A stretch of DNA of 64,000 nucleotides from positions 372,001 through 436,000 of the forward strand of contig NZ_CP171821.2 in assembly GCF_028401415.2 (NCBI RefSeq). The letters run 5' to 3'. Source of the stretch: Glaciecola sp028401415 (lineage in GTDB: Bacteria > Pseudomonadota > Gammaproteobacteria > Enterobacterales > Alteromonadaceae). The notes below the pieces were generated by a model, which worked only from the letters and a program-made list of their open reading frames with translations, made no database searches and had not been told where the DNA came from. Positions 17,146-25,015 of the stretch are shown in pieces (the first letter of the stretch is position 1; each line of letters begins with the position of its first letter). The position numbers were made by a program, and so were the translations under genes.

Positions 17146-17805
17146 ATGGCTGAAATGTATCTCATAAGGCATGCGCAGGCATCTTTTGGAAGCGCAAACT
17201 ATGACAAGCTCAGTGAGCTTGGACATCGACAAAGCCGACTATTAGGTGAGTATTTTAAAGCGCGAGACCTAAATTTTGAGCACGTTGTAACGGGCGATAT
17301 GCAGCGACATAGAGAAACGGCGTTGGGTATTGTGGGCGCTGAGCAAGCACTAGTGACTGATCCAGGGTGGAATGAGTATGATTTTCAAGCTGTTATTGAT
17401 GCATATTTGCGTGTTCACCCAGAACAAAAACCGATAAAAAATGCGCCTCGCAGCGACTGGTATCGAGTACTTAAAGCGGCCATGCTATCTTGGTCGAGGC
17501 AAGAGCTAGAAGGGCTTGATGAATACTGGTCAGATTTTGAATCACGAGTGTCGCGTGCAGCGCAGTCCGTTTTTACATCTGGCAAAAAGCGTGTGTTAGT
17601 GGTGAGCTCAGGCGGGGCTATTGGCGTGTGTCTCATGCAAATGTTGGGCGTGAGCGTCGAGAAGGCCATTGATTTTAATTTGCAAATTAAAAATACCAGC
17701 ATTCATCATTTTTATTTTAATGAGAAAAGTGCGCAACTAAGCAGTTTCAACAACGTACCGCACCTGGATCATCCACAGCATCATCATCTAATCAGCTATA
17801 GCTAA
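17146..17805 (+). CDS. Histidine phosphatase family protein
   Basis: A 219-residue member of the phosphoglycerate-mutase-like histidine phosphatases. The catalytic motif near the N-terminus reads LIRHAQAS (RHG-type), ELGHRQSRLLGEYF and TGDMQRHRET follow, and the second catalytic region is VVSSGGAIG, where Ser-Gly replaces the usual His-Gly of the C-terminal motif. The second His is thus not obvious in the usual place, which may alter activity. It is 40 bp upstream of an ACAD10/11-like acyl-CoA dehydrogenase and probably co-transcribed; this pairing recurs in bacterial clusters for hydroxy-acid breakdown. The substrate cannot be told from sequence. Confidence 0.75.
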   Translation: MAEMYLIRHAQASFGSANYDKLSELGHRQSRLLGEYFKARDLNFEHVVTGDMQRHRETALGIVGAEQALVTDPGWNEYDFQAVIDAYLRVHPEQKPIKNAPRSDWYRVLKAAMLSWSRQELEGLDEYWSDFESRVSRAAQSVFTSGKKRVLVVSSGGAIGVCLMQMLGVSVEKAIDFNLQIKNTSIHHFYFNEKSAQLSSFNNVPHLDHPQHHHLISYS

Positions 17806-17845
17806 TTTGTCAGACATTTATTAATCATTTTGGAGAGCGCCACGC

Positions 17846-19060
17846 ATGAACTTTGATTACAGTGAAAAAACGCTTGCACTATTAGAGCAAGTTAAAAACT
17901 TTATGGACGAGCATGTTTATCCAGTTGAACAGCAGTATCATGATTTAGTGGCCAATAATCCAAATACTTGGCGCACGCCTGAGATAATGGAAGATTTAAA
18001 AGCTAAAGCGAAGAACGCGGGGCTGTGGAATTTATTTCTCCCTAAAGAGTATCTTCCTCACGGCGCAGGTTTGACTAATTTAGAGTATGCGCCTTTGTGT
18101 GAGCAAATGGGCCGCGTACTTTTCAGTGCAGAAATATTTAACTGCAGCGCACCTGATACCGGAAACATGGAAGTATTGGCGAAATACGGAAACGAAGAAC
18201 AAAAAACGCAATGGCTAGAGCCCTTGCTAGCGGGTGAAGTACGATCTGCATTTGCGATGACCGAGCCTGAAGTCGCTTCTTCAGATGCGACCAATATTGA
18301 AACATCCATTGTTCGCGATGGTGACGAATATGTCATCAATGGAAGAAAATGGTATACCAGCGGTGCGATGAATGAAAATTGCCGAATCCTGATTGTAATG
18401 GGTAAAACTGATACCAATGCGGCTCGCCATCAACAGCAATCTCAAATTTTAGTCCCACTTGATACCAAAGGCGTGACAGTGCTTCGGCCAATGTCCGCTA
18501 TGGGCTATTTAGATGAACCCATTGGGCATGCAGAGGTATTGTTTGAAGATGTAAGAGTACCGTCAAGCAATCTTGTTTTGGGTGAAGGTCGCGGCTTCGA
18601 AGTCGCGCAAGGTCGATTGGGGCCAGGAAGAATTCATCACTGTATGCGTTTGATTGGTTGTGCCCAACGCGCGCTTGATTTGGCGTGCGAGCGAGTAGAA
18701 CAACGTGTCGCCTTTGGTAAGCCGCTGTCAAAGCAGCAGTCAGTTCGCGAGAGCATTGCGCAGATGTATTGTAAGATAGAGCAAGCGAGGTTGTTGACGC
18801 TCAAAGCGGCAGACCATATGGATAAATATGGTAATAAAGTCGCTAAGAATATTATTGCTGCAATCAAAATTGTAGCACCTAAAATGGCTTGCGAAGTCAT
18901 TGACGAAGCCATTCAACTTCACGGCGCAGCAGGTACATCACAAGATACAGTCTTGTCAGCAACCTTGGCTTACGCACGCACGATTCGCTTGGCTGATGGC
19001 CCAGATCAGGTGCATATGATGCAGTTAGGTAGAAACCTAATTCAAGATCAAAATACCTAA
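17846..19060 (+). CDS. Acyl-CoA dehydrogenase, ACAD10/ACAD11-like
   Basis: A 404-residue flavoprotein of the acyl-CoA dehydrogenase superfamily. Conserved features include FAMTEPEVASSDATNI (flavin and substrate binding), the INGRKWYTSGA strand, GRIHHCMRLIGCAQRAL, and QLHGAAGTSQDT near the C-terminus. The N-terminus (FMDEHVYPVEQQY, then LWNLFLPKEY) and the GPGRIHHCMR motif are those of the ACAD10/11 subgroup. Some members of that subgroup handle 4-phosphorylated hydroxyacyl-CoA rather than plain saturated acyl-CoA. GGAGAG precedes the ATG. The gene lies between the histidine phosphatase and a quinone oxidoreductase 9 bp downstream. Confidence 0.85.
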   Translation: MNFDYSEKTLALLEQVKNFMDEHVYPVEQQYHDLVANNPNTWRTPEIMEDLKAKAKNAGLWNLFLPKEYLPHGAGLTNLEYAPLCEQMGRVLFSAEIFNCSAPDTGNMEVLAKYGNEEQKTQWLEPLLAGEVRSAFAMTEPEVASSDATNIETSIVRDGDEYVINGRKWYTSGAMNENCRILIVMGKTDTNAARHQQQSQILVPLDTKGVTVLRPMSAMGYLDEPIGHAEVLFEDVRVPSSNLVLGEGRGFEVAQGRLGPGRIHHCMRLIGCAQRALDLACERVEQRVAFGKPLSKQQSVRESIAQMYCKIEQARLLTLKAADHMDKYGNKVAKNIIAAIKIVAPKMACEVIDEAIQLHGAAGTSQDTVLSATLAYARTIRLADGPDQVHMMQLGRNLIQDQNT

Positions 19061-19069
19061 GGGGGAAAG

Positions 19070-20047
19070 ATGAAAGCGATTGTATGTAACGAATTTTCCG
19101 CGGTAGAAAATCTACAGTTTCAGGATGTGGACGACCCTGTTGTTGGCGAAGACGAGGTATTGGTTGATGTTGCCGCATGCGGTGTCAACTTTCCAGATAG
19201 CCTTTTGGTTCAAGGCTTGTACCAACTAAAGCCTGAATTACCCTTTATTCCAGGCAGCGAAGTCGCTGGTGTTATAAGCGAGGTTGGGCCGCGGGTTAAA
19301 CACCTTAAAGTGGGCATGCATGTCATTGGCATTTGCCGATTGGGTGGGTATGCGCAAAAAGTTGCCATAAAAGCGAATCAAGTTATGCCAATACCCGATG
19401 TGATTCCTATGCCGGAAGCCGCCGCGCTAACCACCGCCCATGCAACTGCGCATCACGCTTTAAAGCAACGCGCTCAGATTAAGGCGGGTGAAACGCTTTT
19501 GGTGACTGGCGCTGCCGGGGGGACAGGTCTTGCAGCCGTGCAAATTGCTAAGCTGATGGGCGCAAAAGTGATTGCAGCCTGTTCTAGTGATGAAAAATGT
19601 GAAGTCGCAAAAAAGAATGGCGCAGATATCACCATCAATTATTCTAATGACGATCTGAAAGATACTGTGAAAACATTGACTGATAATAAAGGCGTTGATG
19701 TTGTTTACGAATGCGTAGGCGGCGACACCTTCCATGCTTGCACACGCGTAATGGCTTGGTCGGGTAGACTATTAGTGATTGGTTTTGCAGGTGGTGATAT
19801 ACCAAAGTTTCCAGTCAATTTGGCACTGGTTAAAGGTTATTCGGTCGTGGGAGTATTCTGGGGATCTTTTATTGCGCATCAACCGCTAGATTTTGTGGAA
19901 AATATGAAAGAACTGGTTCAATGGTGCGTTGAAGGGAAGGTGAAAGTGGAAATTGACCATGCTTATCCTTTATCTGATGCAGTTGCAGCTTTAGATAGGG
20001 TAACGAGCCGGCAGGTGAAAGGGAAAGTGGTGCTATTAGCAAAATAG
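19070..20047 (+). CDS. NADPH:quinone oxidoreductase family protein
   Basis: A 325-residue medium-chain dehydrogenase/reductase of the zinc-free quinone-oxidoreductase group. The N-terminal GroES-like domain contains CGVNFPDSLLVQGLYQ and PGSEVAGVI; the nucleotide-binding domain contains TGAAGGTGLAAVQIAKLMGA, and SSDEKCEVAKKNGAD is consistent with NADPH preference. No structural or catalytic zinc cysteines are seen. The enzyme would reduce an enone or quinone, probably a CoA thioester or a related intermediate in this catabolic region. It is 9 bp after the acyl-CoA dehydrogenase with AGGGGGAAAG as ribosome binding site, so the two form an operon. Confidence 0.85.
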   Translation: MKAIVCNEFSAVENLQFQDVDDPVVGEDEVLVDVAACGVNFPDSLLVQGLYQLKPELPFIPGSEVAGVISEVGPRVKHLKVGMHVIGICRLGGYAQKVAIKANQVMPIPDVIPMPEAAALTTAHATAHHALKQRAQIKAGETLLVTGAAGGTGLAAVQIAKLMGAKVIAACSSDEKCEVAKKNGADITINYSNDDLKDTVKTLTDNKGVDVVYECVGGDTFHACTRVMAWSGRLLVIGFAGGDIPKFPVNLALVKGYSVVGVFWGSFIAHQPLDFVENMKELVQWCVEGKVKVEIDHAYPLSDAVAALDRVTSRQVKGKVVLLAK

Positions 20048-20091
20048 TCAATGTAACGCAGCGCTGCTTGTTATTCCACTAAACAGCACAT

Positions 20092-20142
20092 AAAAAAGTG
20101 CCCTCAACGAAGAGGGCACCAAATGGCGAAGATGCCTTCGCC
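20092..20142. terminator. Terminator hairpins between convergent genes
   Basis: The stem GTGCCCTC/GAGGGCAC (20098-20119) has six A's on its left side, giving a U-run in the minus-strand transcript, so it terminates the minus-strand gene at 20182. A second stem GGCGAAG/CTTCGCC (20125-20142) lies beside it and may serve the same end of the interval. Confidence 0.75.
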
Positions 20143-20181
20143 TACCATGTTGAATAGGTTATCAACATATTGATAATGCTT

Positions 20182-20574
20182 TTAAATTCTATCAAAAAGC
20201 TCTATAGCAATCGGGTGCTCTGCGTGGCCTTGTTCGTTTATCCACGCCGTTAGCTCCTTACCGTCGTGCTCCGGTTCTGCTAAAAGCTTTTTTGGCATCT
20301 TTTTAACCAAAAGGGTGCCTGCGTCTGTCGCATCATTCATAATAGCTAGCTTGATTAAACTTGTGCCATTACATTTGATGCCGCTGTAGTAATCACGCAG
20401 TTTTAACTGGTAGTTAGAACGTACGTTTTTCATTTTCTTACGTAATTCACTTTTATCGTTAGTTTTTACGATTTCGCAAATATTCGCTAGTGCTGTTTCA
20501 ACGTCTGCATTTGCATTTGGCGCGAAAGCCAAAGGTGCAACCGCGAACAACGGTATAAGTATCTTTTTCAACAT
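20182..20574 (-). CDS. DUF3718-family secreted protein
   Basis: A 130-residue exported protein. The ATG at 20574 is preceded by GGAGT. The signal peptide ends at ANA-DVET (about residue 22). The mature part contains NICEIVKTNDKSELRKKMK and the motif YYSGIKCNGTSLIKLA, which match DUF3718 proteins of Shewanella and Alteromonas; the two cysteines may form a disulfide. Function is unknown. It is transcribed towards the catabolic operon and is monocistronic, with its own terminator at 20092-20119. Confidence 0.75.
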   Translation of the reverse strand: MLKKILIPLFAVAPLAFAPNANADVETALANICEIVKTNDKSELRKKMKNVRSNYQLKLRDYYSGIKCNGTSLIKLAIMNDATDAGTLLVKKMPKKLLAEPEHDGKELTAWINEQGHAEHPIAIELFDRI

Positions 20575-20774
20575 GATATGTACTCCGTTAAGTAGGTTTA
20601 GTGGATACCGGAGAGAATCATAAATCAATAATGGGCGTGTAAAAGATAGACAGTTGATACTAGGGTATTTTGAATAATACCAATACCCTTCGCTGTTATA
20701 TGAAAGTGGGATCGACCAACAATTTGCGTCCTTGTATGTGGGTTACGAAGACCAATGATTTGACTGTGAGGTCT

Positions 20775-21539
20775 CTACCAAGCCGTTACACCGCCATCCA
20801 CCGCAATCGTCTGTCCATTCATATAAGTGTTGCCAGGCGAAAGCATCAATACCATAACATTCACGATTTCGTCCACCCGACTGATTCGTTTCATCGGACT
20901 TCCGAGGCCGAGTTTCATTTTGTCTTCATCGCTTTTGAGCCCTTCAATGTTCATAATATTTGTCGGGCTAAAAAATGGACAGATTGCATTGACTCTTACG
21001 TTGTAGCGAGCGTATTCGATAGCTGCCGTTTTGGTCATACCGATTACAGCATGTTTGGCAGCACTGTATGCTCCTCCTTTAGGAGCGCCGCCCAATCCAG
21101 CTAAAGAACTCACGTTTAATATGTGTCCATCGGCCTGTTTTAACATAGCTTTTGCCTGATGCTTCATACCAAAGCCAACGCCTTTAACATTCACGGCAAA
21201 CTGGCGATCGTAAATTTCCTCAGTCATCTCATGCATTGCACCTTGGGGGTGAGCGATACCGGCATTATTGACGGCAAAATCAAGACGGGTGAATTGTTCA
21301 ATAGCTAAAGAAACGGCTGCCTCGCAGTGCTCCTCATTGGCCACATCACCGCATAATGTAAGCGCGTTACTTTGCTCACCTAAGTAATTGTAAGTTTGCG
21401 TCAGGCTATTTTTGTCAATGTCGGTTAATATGAGTTTTGCGCCGCGCGAATTTAGGGCAATTGCAAGCTCTCTTCCAAAGCCCGTGCCGGCTCCGGTGAT
21501 TAAGCCGACTTTGTTTTCATAATTGAGTAAGGGATCCAT
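20775..21539 (-). CDS. Short-chain dehydrogenase/reductase
   Basis: A 254-residue classical SDR. The cofactor motif TGAGTGFGRELA, the NNAG motif (VNNAGIAHPQG), the catalytic Ser (LNVSSLAG) and the YSAAKHA active-site Tyr/Lys are all present, followed by NAICPFFSPT. The acidic residue after the second strand (LTDIDKN) points to NAD(H). The likely role is oxidation of a secondary alcohol, as with 3-hydroxyacyl substrates. Its start is 2 bp after the stop of the dehalogenase-like gene, so it is the second gene of a two-gene operon. Confidence 0.85.
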   Translation of the reverse strand: MDPLLNYENKVGLITGAGTGFGRELAIALNSRGAKLILTDIDKNSLTQTYNYLGEQSNALTLCGDVANEEHCEAAVSLAIEQFTRLDFAVNNAGIAHPQGAMHEMTEEIYDRQFAVNVKGVGFGMKHQAKAMLKQADGHILNVSSLAGLGGAPKGGAYSAAKHAVIGMTKTAAIEYARYNVRVNAICPFFSPTNIMNIEGLKSDEDKMKLGLGSPMKRISRVDEIVNVMVLMLSPGNTYMNGQTIAVDGGVTAW

Positions 21540-21541
21540 TT

Positions 21542-22513
21542 TTATTCCTTTGAGTTACTTTTCACAGCAGATTTAAAGCAAGTCAACGCTGCATTAATTA
21601 AGTCTTGCCCCACGTCTTCTTGTAAGAAATGACCGCCGCCTTTTAAAGTGACATGAGCCTGCCCTCGACAACCCGGTATTAATTTCTGAAATATCGCGTC
21701 ACCGCCACGAGTGACGGGGTCACTATCGCTAAAGGCCGTCATAAAGGGCTTGTTGAAAGTAGACAATATCTTCCAAGCATCTCTATTATTCTGCGATTCA
21801 ACATCGTCTGCTTGAGTTGGCACAAGCAGTGGGAATTTTCTCACACCACATTTGTATTCTTCACTAGGGAAGGGCGCGTCGTATGCAGCTGCAACCTCAG
21901 GGATTAAGTCCTTAACAGTCGCATTTTGAATCACTTGACTAACCGGGAAAGGATTAACCTCCTGCGAAAACCTTTGCCATTTGAAAAAGGCTTCTGGCGC
22001 CTCATAATCGCCCGTTGGCAGCATTGTATTAGCAGCCACCACCGCAGCAAATCGTTCAGGGAATTTAGCTACCATCCGCAAACCTAATAGTCCCCCCCAA
22101 TCTTGACAGATCAAATGAATGTTATCTAAACCCAGTGACTCAATGAAACGTTCCAACCACAGCAGGTGTTTTGCATAAGTGTAAGCGCCTTGATCGTCAA
22201 ACTTGTCGGATTTGCCAAATCCAATCAAATCAGGGGCGATTACCCTAAAGCCATGAGATTCAGCAATGCAAATCATTTTCCGGTATAAGTAGCTCCAGGT
22301 AGGCTCGCCGTGAAGCATTAAAATAACAGGTGCTTCGTTGTCCCCATAATCGACATAATGCATCATTAATTCTTCAGGTTCGATGTCTGAGGAGCTTTGT
22401 GAGGAAGACTGCTCTTGCGCATTATCGGCACTTCCAACATTAATGTAACGGGCTTGAAAACTATATCCGGGCAGCGCCAGAAATCGCTCGGGTGGCGTTT
22501 TGAGTATTTTCAT
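21542..22513 (-). CDS. Haloalkane dehalogenase-like alpha/beta hydrolase
   Basis: A 323-residue alpha/beta-hydrolase of the haloalkane dehalogenase group. LHGEPTWSYLYRKM carries the HGxP oxyanion motif, and CQDWGG supplies the nucleophile Asp followed by a halide-binding Trp. SDSDPVTRGGD probably holds the acid, and GGGHFLQED the catalytic His. The extended N-terminus resembles the Xanthobacter DhlA/DhmA subgroup. A Gln/Ser-rich stretch of about 15 residues (EQSSSQSSSDIEPEE) interrupts the N-terminal strand region. Natural substrates are unknown for most homologues. It heads a minus-strand operon with an SDR and is divergent from the beta-oxidation genes. Confidence 0.8.
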   Translation of the reverse strand: MKILKTPPERFLALPGYSFQARYINVGSADNAQEQSSSQSSSDIEPEELMMHYVDYGDNEAPVILMLHGEPTWSYLYRKMICIAESHGFRVIAPDLIGFGKSDKFDDQGAYTYAKHLLWLERFIESLGLDNIHLICQDWGGLLGLRMVAKFPERFAAVVAANTMLPTGDYEAPEAFFKWQRFSQEVNPFPVSQVIQNATVKDLIPEVAAAYDAPFPSEEYKCGVRKFPLLVPTQADDVESQNNRDAWKILSTFNKPFMTAFSDSDPVTRGGDAIFQKLIPGCRGQAHVTLKGGGHFLQEDVGQDLINAALTCFKSAVKSNSKE

Positions 22514-22880
22514 TGATATTCGCTTGGTTCAAATAGTGAAATAAATCATTAATGTAGTGAAGGAGAAGCTCTCTGAATACTACCTTATACGATAAATTTA
22601 CTGAAATTTAACAAATCATTCACAGTTTATCTAAAAGCAGAATCATTAGACAATTCATTAAATTAACTATTGAGTATTAATAATACGTATTGAAAAGCGA
22701 CATCAACATTTCTTTTTTAATAAACGCGAACGCGTAATACGCATTTTTTATCACCTAGTGTTATTGATTATCATTAAATCAATAAATTGGGATGATATTT
22801 GGCAATCCGTTAACCTCTTATTACTACTTAATCGTGTTTGCTATGTCGCAAACGTCTGCGTGATGCTATGAGGTGTCCTT
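22514..22880. promoter_or_regulatory. Divergent promoter region
   Basis: This 367-bp AT-rich interval separates the dehalogenase-SDR operon from the beta-oxidation genes. It holds a perfect inverted repeat TTATTGATT-N7-AATCAATAA (22761-22785), 96 bp before the plus-strand start, and a palindrome AATACGTATT (22682-22691). No gene is visible. Confidence 0.5.
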
Positions 22881-24989
22881 ATGCAAATTCAAAGTCCATG
22901 TGTTTCAATTGAGCAGTCCAATCAACTAGCCATTATTAAGTTGGCAAATGCGCCAGTCAATGCATTATCAAAGGCCATGCGCGTTGGCATTCTAGATGCC
23001 TTGGAACAAGCAAACAATGAGCCTTCGGTTGAAGCTGTATTGATCACTAGCGAATTGTCGTTGTTTAGCGCTGGGGCTGATATAAGCGAGTTCTCTGGTC
23101 CCAATTTAGAGCCTATGCTTCCGCAAGTGTTGAATAAAATTGAATCTAACTCAAAGCCTGTAATTGCGGTGGTAAACGGAAATGCATTCGGCGGTGGTTT
23201 AGAGTTAGTGCTGGCTTGTCATTACCGCGTCAGTTTTAAAGGCAATAAAGTGGGTTTGCCTGAAGTACATTTAGGTATTTTACCCGGCGCCGGGGGCACA
23301 CAACGTCTTCCAAGACTTATTGATGCGAAATCTGCGCTGGATATGATTGTAACTGGTGCACCTACACCTGTCGTCAAGCTAGAGGGTGTATTTGATGAAA
23401 TAGTGGATAAGGCCTCACAGCTTAACGAAGCGGGTGTTGCATTAGCCAAGCGAGCGATTTCATCTGGTCCTAAGCCAGTCAGTGCCGTTGCCCTTGAAGC
23501 TAATGAAAATACACTTGCAGTATTTGAGGCCTATAGCGAGCAGGTATCTGCAAAGAGCAAAGGCTTCTTTGCACCACTTAAGTGTGTTGAAGCGGTTCGA
23601 GCCGCTTACGAGTTGCCGTTTGAAGAGGGTTTGCGCAAAGAAGCAGAGTTATTTATGGAATGTATGAAGACCCCTCAGGCACGTGCTCAGCAGCATTTCT
23701 TTTTCGCAGAGCGTGCGGCAAGTCACGTCGCTGGGCTCTCAAAAGATCTTGGCACTCGGGATATCAAGAAGGTCGGCATTATTGGCGCCGGCACAATGGG
23801 CGGTGGCATTGCAATGAATTTTGCAAATGCTGGCATACCGGTAACTATGCTGGAACTGAAGCAAGAAGCACTCGATAAAGGCTTGGCGCTGATACGCCGA
23901 AACTATGAAAATTCCGCTAAAAAAGGCAAGTTAACGCAAGAGCAAGTAGAGCAGCGAATGGCCCTACTACAAGGTGCGACGGATTATAGTGCCCTTGGTG
24001 ATGTCGACTTGGTTATTGAAGCGGTGTTTGAAAAAATGTCGGTGAAAAAAGAGGTATTTTCCGCCTTAGATAAAGCATGCAAACCAGGTGCAATACTTGC
24101 GACCAATACGTCCACATTAGATATTGACGAGATTGCGAAGGCCACTTCTCGCCCCGAGGATGTGATTGGCTTGCATTTCTTCTCTCCAGCCAACGTCATG
24201 AAGCTACTGGAAATTGTCAGAGCGGATAAAACTTCCGATGAAGTTATCAAAACATCAATGAAGCTGGCAAAAACGATCCGAAAAGTAGGTGTTTTGGTGG
24301 GTGTTTGCTTTGGTTTTGTTGGAAATCGCATGATAGAGGTCTATGGACGCGAAGCTAACCGCTTGATGCTAGAGGGCGCAACGCCAGAGCAAATAGACAG
24401 AGTCATTATGGGCTTGGGTATGCCAATGGGGCCATTTACTATGGGTGATATGGCGGGTTTGGACATTGGTTATTTCGTTCGTCAATCTCGCAAATCCTTT
24501 ATTGAGCATGACCCAAGTTACTGCATAGTAGCAGATGAGTTGGTTGAAGCCGGTAGAGTTGGTTTGAAAGCGGGTAAGGGCGTTTATTTATATGAACAAG
24601 GCAGTCGAAAGCCAATCCCCGATCCTGCGGTCATGGAAATTGCTCAGCGCAAGGCGAAAGAGTTGGGTATCACACAGCGTGAAATCAGCGATCAAGAAAT
24701 ACTTGAACGATGTATTTACCCACTCATTAATGAAGGCGCAAATATTTTGCAAGAGGGTATTGCGCAACGTGCCAGCGACATCGATGTTATTTACGTATAC
24801 GGCTATGGGTTCCCTGTATTCAAAGGTGGTCCCATGCAGTATGCCGATGAAACTGGGCTGGCGCATGTCCTTGCTCGATTGGAGCATTATCAAACTACGC
24901 TTGGAGAATATGGTCAACATTGGTTCTCCCCATCACCCATGCTGAAAAATCTTGTTGCAGAGGGTAAATCCTTCTCTTCACTTAATTAA
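22881..24989 (+). CDS. Bifunctional enoyl-CoA hydratase / 3-hydroxyacyl-CoA dehydrogenase
   Basis: A 702-residue two-domain beta-oxidation enzyme. Residues 1-190 are an enoyl-CoA hydratase/isomerase (GNAFGGGLELVLACHYR with the first catalytic Glu; PEVHLGILPGAGGTQRL with the second). From about 293 comes the NAD-binding domain GIIGAGTMGGGIAMNFANAG, with HFFSPANVMKLLEIV as the active-site segment, then the duplicated C-terminal dehydrogenase domain. The order and length are those of the peroxisomal multifunctional/FadJ-like group. GAGGTG lies upstream of the ATG. The acyl-CoA dehydrogenase gene follows after 26 bp, giving two consecutive steps of beta-oxidation in one operon. Confidence 0.9.
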   Translation: MQIQSPCVSIEQSNQLAIIKLANAPVNALSKAMRVGILDALEQANNEPSVEAVLITSELSLFSAGADISEFSGPNLEPMLPQVLNKIESNSKPVIAVVNGNAFGGGLELVLACHYRVSFKGNKVGLPEVHLGILPGAGGTQRLPRLIDAKSALDMIVTGAPTPVVKLEGVFDEIVDKASQLNEAGVALAKRAISSGPKPVSAVALEANENTLAVFEAYSEQVSAKSKGFFAPLKCVEAVRAAYELPFEEGLRKEAELFMECMKTPQARAQQHFFFAERAASHVAGLSKDLGTRDIKKVGIIGAGTMGGGIAMNFANAGIPVTMLELKQEALDKGLALIRRNYENSAKKGKLTQEQVEQRMALLQGATDYSALGDVDLVIEAVFEKMSVKKEVFSALDKACKPGAILATNTSTLDIDEIAKATSRPEDVIGLHFFSPANVMKLLEIVRADKTSDEVIKTSMKLAKTIRKVGVLVGVCFGFVGNRMIEVYGREANRLMLEGATPEQIDRVIMGLGMPMGPFTMGDMAGLDIGYFVRQSRKSFIEHDPSYCIVADELVEAGRVGLKAGKGVYLYEQGSRKPIPDPAVMEIAQRKAKELGITQREISDQEILERCIYPLINEGANILQEGIAQRASDIDVIYVYGYGFPVFKGGPMQYADETGLAHVLARLEHYQTTLGEYGQHWFSPSPMLKNLVAEGKSFSSLN

Positions 24990-25015
24990 TCTGCAGTTTT
25001 ATAAGAGATACTAGA

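Noticed and set aside
18058..18417. 119-codon antisense frame in the acyl-CoA dehydrogenase
   Set aside because: Shadow of a well-supported gene.
20670..21104. 144-codon plus-strand frame over the SDR gene
   Set aside because: Antisense to a clear SDR with all its motifs; no homology seen in the overlapping frame.
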